Source: JACKGW01 sp964586025
Lineage (GTDB): Bacteria; Planctomycetota; PLA2; JAEUHO01
Direction: 5' to 3'
Length of the DNA stretch: 14,384 nucleotides
Assembly (NCBI GenBank): GCA_964586025.1
Contig: CAZPGF010000069.1
Location: forward strand, 1-14,384
Made by a program: the position numbers and the translations under genes. The notes under the pieces are model-generated. The model was not told the origin of the DNA. It made no database searches and saw only the letters and a list, made by a program, of their open reading frames with translations. Shown one piece after another: positions 13,431-14,384 of the stretch; the stretch's first letter is position 1, and each line of letters starts with the position of its first letter.

Positions 13431-14384
13431 ATGAGCGACGCGACGGCAACGGGACAGCAGCCGAAGGTGCTGTTCACGATCACCGAGGAGCACCTCGACA
13501 CGGGCCTTCGCGGGTTCCCGGTCGGCACCTGCCGGACGAGTTCCGTCAGCCCCGAGTTGGGCGTCACCTACGTCGGTTACACGCTCTGGGACCTCGCCGA
13601 GCTTCCGGCCGAGGATGTCGTCTACCTACTGCTCGAAAAGAGCCTGCCGACGCGCGAGCAGGCCCGCACGTTCAAGGACGAGATGGCCAAGCGCAGCGCG
13701 ATCGATCCGCGGGTGTTCGCCGCCCTCCGCGCCCTGCCGCGCGACGGGCATCCGATGGAGTGGCTGATCGCCGGGCTCACGCTGCTCGGCATGACCGGCA
13801 AGACCGAGGACTACCGCGAGGACGCCCGCAACCTCATCGCGCGCATCAGCACCCTCGTCGCCGCGATCTACCGGATTCGCGAAGGCTGGGGCGATCCGAT
13901 CGCGCCGCGACACGACCTGCCGCTGCACGAGAACTTCGTCCACATGCTCGGCCTGAAGAGCGCCGATCCGGTCCTCGCCGACCTGTTGCGGCTCTTCTAC
14001 ATCCTCCACATGGACCACGGCGGCGGAAACCTCTCGACGTTCGTCGGCAAGGCCGTCGCGTCGGGCAAGGCGGACATGTACGCCTCGATCGGTTCGGCGA
14101 TGGCCGCGCTCTACGGACCCCGCCACGGCCGCGCCAACCAGGAGTGCCTCGAGTTCGTCAAGTCGATCGGCACGACCGACAAGAATGCCGTCGAGAGGCG
14201 TGTGCGCGAGATCCTCGGAAGTGGCGGCCTCGTGTTCGGGTTCGGCCACGCGGTCCTCCGCGAGGAGGATCCCCGCGCGAAGATCCAGTACGCATTCGGC
14301 GAGAAGCACTTCCCGGAGCACGAACTCGTGCGCACGGCGCTGGCGTTGCGCGAAGTCGTCCCGCCGATCCTGAAGGAGAACCCG
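13431..14384 (+). CDS. Citrate synthase, mitochondrial-like type (3' end outside window)
   Basis: I translated this frame directly: 318 codons are open from ATG 13431 to the window end, so the C-terminus is missing. AGGAGG lies 4 nt upstream. Citrate synthase condenses oxaloacetate and acetyl-CoA at the TCA-cycle entry. The catalytic triad is present: H196 (MDHGGGN), H232 (GPRHGRAN) and D280 (GFGHAVLREEDPR), equivalent to H274, H320 and D375 of the pig enzyme. H166 (HENFVHML) matches the oxaloacetate-binding H238. The text around these sites follows mitochondrial citrate synthase more closely than the usual bacterial hexameric enzyme: the GGN after DH, GLRGFPVG with a TS-V-P-G-Y pattern, and EKHFPEH-V-P-IL-E near the window end. 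The Glu normally after the catalytic His (DHEGGN) is Gly here. A 2-methylcitrate synthase is less likely. Confidence 0.92.
   Translation, partial: MSDATATGQQPKVLFTITEEHLDTGLRGFPVGTCRTSSVSPELGVTYVGYTLWDLAELPAEDVVYLLLEKSLPTREQARTFKDEMAKRSAIDPRVFAALRALPRDGHPMEWLIAGLTLLGMTGKTEDYREDARNLIARISTLVAAIYRIREGWGDPIAPRHDLPLHENFVHMLGLKSADPVLADLLRLFYILHMDHGGGNLSTFVGKAVASGKADMYASIGSAMAALYGPRHGRANQECLEFVKSIGTTDKNAVERRVREILGSGGLVFGFGHAVLREEDPRAKIQYAFGEKHFPEHELVRTALALREVVPPILKENP

Noticed and set aside
13289..13567. N-terminal extension of exodeoxyribonuclease III in the open frame to 13567
   Set aside because: The canonical family start MKIATWNVNG is at 13288; the extension is low-complexity and overlaps the divergent citrate synthase gene.

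Overview
The window is GC-rich (roughly 70%), densely packed bacterial chromosome. It holds 14 protein genes on both strands and gaps no longer than about 260 bases. I see no rRNA, tRNA, CRISPR array, transposase, integrase, phage gene or attachment site. The lineage cannot be fixed from this window. High GC, occasional TTG/GTG starts, Cys-rich and Tyr-rich secreted proteins of a kind common in Planctomycetota, and a citrate synthase resembling the mitochondrial type together hint at Planctomycetota or another deep-branching environmental Gram-negative group. That is a low-confidence inference.

Layout. (1) Bases 3-2030 (+): 3' part of an M1 zinc aminopeptidase fused to HEAT repeats, convergent with (2) an FdxA-type 7Fe-8S ferredoxin (2120-2479, -) and (3) a Cys-rich lipoprotein (2734-3441, -). 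The ferredoxin-lipoprotein gap carries three hairpins. (4) A tight plus-strand cluster at 3703-6163: an unrecognised helical protein, a YceH/DUF480 protein (ATGA overlap) and a membrane-anchored CX5R phosphatase (TTGA overlap). It converges on (5) a Nudix CoA diphosphatase (6177-6827, -) across a hairpin that contains both stop codons. (6) Bases 6983-11236 (+): leucyl aminopeptidase (M17), MgtE Mg2+ channel, a small Tyr-rich secreted protein and a DUF72 protein. (7) Bases 11251-13288 (-): TspO, a CAP/SCP-domain lipoprotein and exodeoxyribonuclease III. (8) Base 13431 to the window end (+): a mitochondrial-type citrate synthase, cut by the window edge.

Most genes are housekeeping or widespread accessory functions: peptide turnover (M1 and M17 aminopeptidases), electron transfer, CoA/nucleotide clean-up (Nudix), Mg2+ homeostasis, base-excision repair and the TCA cycle. 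I found no defence island or secondary-metabolite cluster. The best candidates for something undescribed are the translationally coupled orphan-YceH-phosphatase trio, the Cys-rich lipoprotein and its downstream hairpins, and the hairpin over the DUF72 translation start. A recurring TAnnnT motif lies 11-12 nt before some ATGs and suggests leaderless transcripts. All functional calls come from motif recognition by eye; no database search was run.
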